This document shows positions 5,779 to 7,452 of a stretch of 7,452 bases of DNA, in pieces. The notes beneath the pieces are model-generated. The model ran no database searches and was not told the origin of the DNA. It saw nothing but the letters and a program-made list of their open reading frames with translations. Each line of letters opens with the position of its first letter. Position 1 is the stretch's first letter. Source of the stretch: Pseudomonadota bacterium. Its GTDB lineage: Bacteria > Pseudomonadota > Alphaproteobacteria > Sphingomonadales > Sphingomonadaceae. The DNA is taken from positions 1 through 7,452 of the forward strand of contig JAEWCK010000172.1 of assembly GCA_023390675.1 (NCBI GenBank), given 5' to 3'. The position numbers were made by a program, and so were the translations under genes.

Positions 5779-7452
5779 TGCGAACCGCCTCCCGCCACGC
5801 CTTCCTCGCGGGCGCTTCCTCCGCGGCGCTGGGCGTCGCGCTGCCCGGGGTGGCGCGCCCCGGCGACGGCGAACTGACGGCCGCGCTCGAGATCGACACG
5901 CCGATGCCCGCGCCCGACTGGGCGGTGCTCGAGCGCGAGCTGCTGCGCGCCAATGCCGTCGCCTGCGAGGCGTTCTTCGACAAATATTTCGACGATCGCG
6001 GCTATCTCGAAGTCTACGAGCGCTGGGGCGCGAACGACGGCCCCGACGACGCGATCGAGAACGTCAACAACTGGCCGCTGCTCCACGCGCTGGGCGGCGC
6101 CGAGCGCATCAAGACGCTCTACACCCGGGCGTGGGAAGCGCATCTGCGCCAATATACCCAAGCCAAGACCAGGGAAGTCGAGTTCGGCCGCGACGGCATG
6201 TATTATCGCGAATTCCCCGCGATGCTCGACTGGCAGCATCATGCGGAGTTCCTGACGCTGTTCAACGTCCAGGGCCTGTCCGACCCCGACAGCCCGAACT
6301 TTCAGGCGCGCGCGCGGCGCTATGCCGGCATGTACATGGGCATCGATCCGGCCGCGCCCAATTACGATCCGAAGGTCCGGATCATCCGCAGCGTCTTCAA
6401 CGGCAGCCGCGGCCCCCTGCTCCGCCCCGCCACGCCGCAGGAATGGGCGGGCGATCCGTTCGAAGTCGATCACCGCTTCGATCTCGGTCACGGCGAGCGT
6501 ACCTATGAGGAGACGCTCGGCCACTACCGCGACTATGGCTCGGTGGTGGGCGACAGTCCGCTCAACCTGCTGTCGACCACGCTCGCGTTCAATGCGTACA
6601 TGATCGACCACGAGCCGCAGTACCGGAACTGGCTGCTCAGCTATGTCGATGCCTGGGCCGAGCGCGCGCGGGCGAACAACAACGTCCTGCCCTCGAACAT
6701 CGGGCTCGACGGCACGATCGGCGGCGCGGCGGACGGGCATTGGTGGGGCGGCGTCTACGGCTGGGGGTTCAGCCCGGTGATCCCGCAGACCGGCGTGCGC
6801 GAGGACCGCAACCGCGTGCCGCGCGCGATCCTCGCCTTCATGAACGCCTATGTCCTGACCGGCGACGACAAGTATCTCGACGTGTGGCGCAAGCAGACCG
6901 ACACGATCAACGCCCAGCGCAAGACGATCGACGGCAAGCCCTCCACGCCGCGCATGTACGGGCCCGACGGGTGGTACAGCTACACGCCAGGCGACTATAT
7001 GCCGAACGTCCTCGAGATCTGGTACATGTCGATGAAGCCGGGCGACCGCGCGCGAGCGGGCAAGGCGATCGAGCATCCGTGGATCGCCTTCCTCGACGGC
7101 AAGAACCCGGGCTATCCGGGCGAGGCGATGCGGAAGGACCTGACGCGAATCCACGACGCCGCCGAGCGCCAGCGCGCGGATACGAGCACGCCCGACACGC
7201 GGCTCGCCGACAATCCGATGGACAAGAACCCCGCGGCGGTGACCGCGCTGATCGAGCTCACCATGGGCGGGCTCCACATCGGCCGCCCGGGCTGGGCCTC
7301 GACCTCGCCGAGCGTCGGCGGGGCGCCGCTCTATGCGCGGCTGCGCTATTTCGATCCGGTCGCGCGCCGCGCCGGGCTGCCCGAGGACGTCGCGGCGCTG
7401 GTCGACACGCTGACCGCCGACGAGACCGCGGTGACCCTGGTCAATCTCGATC
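5775..7452 (+). CDS. Exported protein of unrecognised family, probable alpha/alpha-toroid carbohydrate-active enzyme (cut by right edge)
   Basis: The frame is open for 559 codons to the window end without a stop. The N-terminus (MMRTASRHAFLAGASSAALGVALPGVA) is a signal sequence with a Tat-like SRHAFL, where the second Arg of the usual pair is His. The mature part is rich in Trp, Tyr, His and Asn. Three segments share a helical pattern: about 99-128 (NWPLLHALGG...), 271-300 (AFNAYMIDHEPQYRNWL...) and 354-383 (AFMNAYVLTGDDKYLDVW...), as expected of an (alpha/alpha) toroid. Candidate active-site segments are NVNNWPLLH (96-104), DWQHHAEF (152-159) and GHWWGGVYGWGF (321-332). From about residue 540 the sequence turns to beta-type (ETAVTLVNLD), suggesting a C-terminal beta-sandwich. 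This layout is common in polysaccharide lyases and some hydrolases; I cannot name the family. ATG at 5775 and ATG at 5778 both overlap the transporter's stop; GGAG at 5767-5770 is better spaced for the second. Context suggests it releases an acidic sugar for the transporter. Confidence 0.88.
   Translation, partial: MMRTASRHAFLAGASSAALGVALPGVARPGDGELTAALEIDTPMPAPDWAVLERELLRANAVACEAFFDKYFDDRGYLEVYERWGANDGPDDAIENVNNWPLLHALGGAERIKTLYTRAWEAHLRQYTQAKTREVEFGRDGMYYREFPAMLDWQHHAEFLTLFNVQGLSDPDSPNFQARARRYAGMYMGIDPAAPNYDPKVRIIRSVFNGSRGPLLRPATPQEWAGDPFEVDHRFDLGHGERTYEETLGHYRDYGSVVGDSPLNLLSTTLAFNAYMIDHEPQYRNWLLSYVDAWAERARANNNVLPSNIGLDGTIGGAADGHWWGGVYGWGFSPVIPQTGVREDRNRVPRAILAFMNAYVLTGDDKYLDVWRKQTDTINAQRKTIDGKPSTPRMYGPDGWYSYTPGDYMPNVLEIWYMSMKPGDRARAGKAIEHPWIAFLDGKNPGYPGEAMRKDLTRIHDAAERQRADTSTPDTRLADNPMDKNPAAVTALIELTMGGLHIGRPGWASTSPSVGGAPLYARLRYFDPVARRAGLPEDVAALVDTLTADETAVTLVNLD

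Noticed and set aside
5718..7277. A 519-codon open frame on the minus strand opposite the exported-protein gene
   Set aside because: It has the same low-complexity Arg/Val/Ala/Asp composition and no recognisable domain. The plus-strand frame has an export signal, coupling to the transporter and a varied, aromatic-rich sequence.
1..7452. CRISPR array, insertion sequence, tRNA or rRNA gene
   Set aside because: I found no regularly spaced repeats, transposase-like frame, terminal inverted repeats, cloverleaf with a CCA-type end or rRNA-like stretch. Coding regions fill nearly all of the window.

Overview
The window is high-GC DNA with strong G/C preference at third codon positions. It most resembles an alphaproteobacterium of the Sphingomonadales. 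The main reason is the TonB-dependent receptor, whose N-terminus and plug have the look of the Xanthomonas/Caulobacter receptor family (TIGR01782 type), which is greatly expanded in that order. The taxon is an inference, since no rRNA or other marker gene is present.

There are two divergent blocks. On the minus strand, reading leftward from 4150, lie a large outer-membrane TonB-dependent receptor (1322-4150), a gap of about 160 bp, an OmpR/PhoB-type response regulator (427-1161), and the start of a membrane protein (1-430, cut by the window edge) that is probably its sensor histidine kinase. The regulator and the putative kinase share an ATGA overlap. On the plus strand, reading rightward from 4438, lie a 12-helix MFS transporter of the glucarate/hexuronate (ACS, GudP-like) type (4438-5778) and a large exported protein of unrecognised family (5775 to beyond the right edge). 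These two genes also overlap at ATGATG. The 287-bp divergent region (4151-4437) must hold both promoters and contains several palindromes that could be operators.

Taken together this looks like a small carbohydrate-uptake locus: an outer-membrane receptor brings in an oligosaccharide, an exported helical-toroid-like protein may process it in the periplasm, and an inner-membrane symporter takes up an acidic sugar such as a hexuronate or hexarate. A two-component system downstream of the receptor may sense the substrate or may be an unrelated neighbour. The substrate is inferred only from the transporter's family resemblance. The most interesting item is the exported protein. It has at least 559 residues, an atypical Tat-like N-terminus, repeated helical units and conserved-looking Trp/His/Asn-rich segments, but I cannot assign it to a named enzyme family. 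I saw no tRNA, rRNA, CRISPR array, insertion sequence or transposase.
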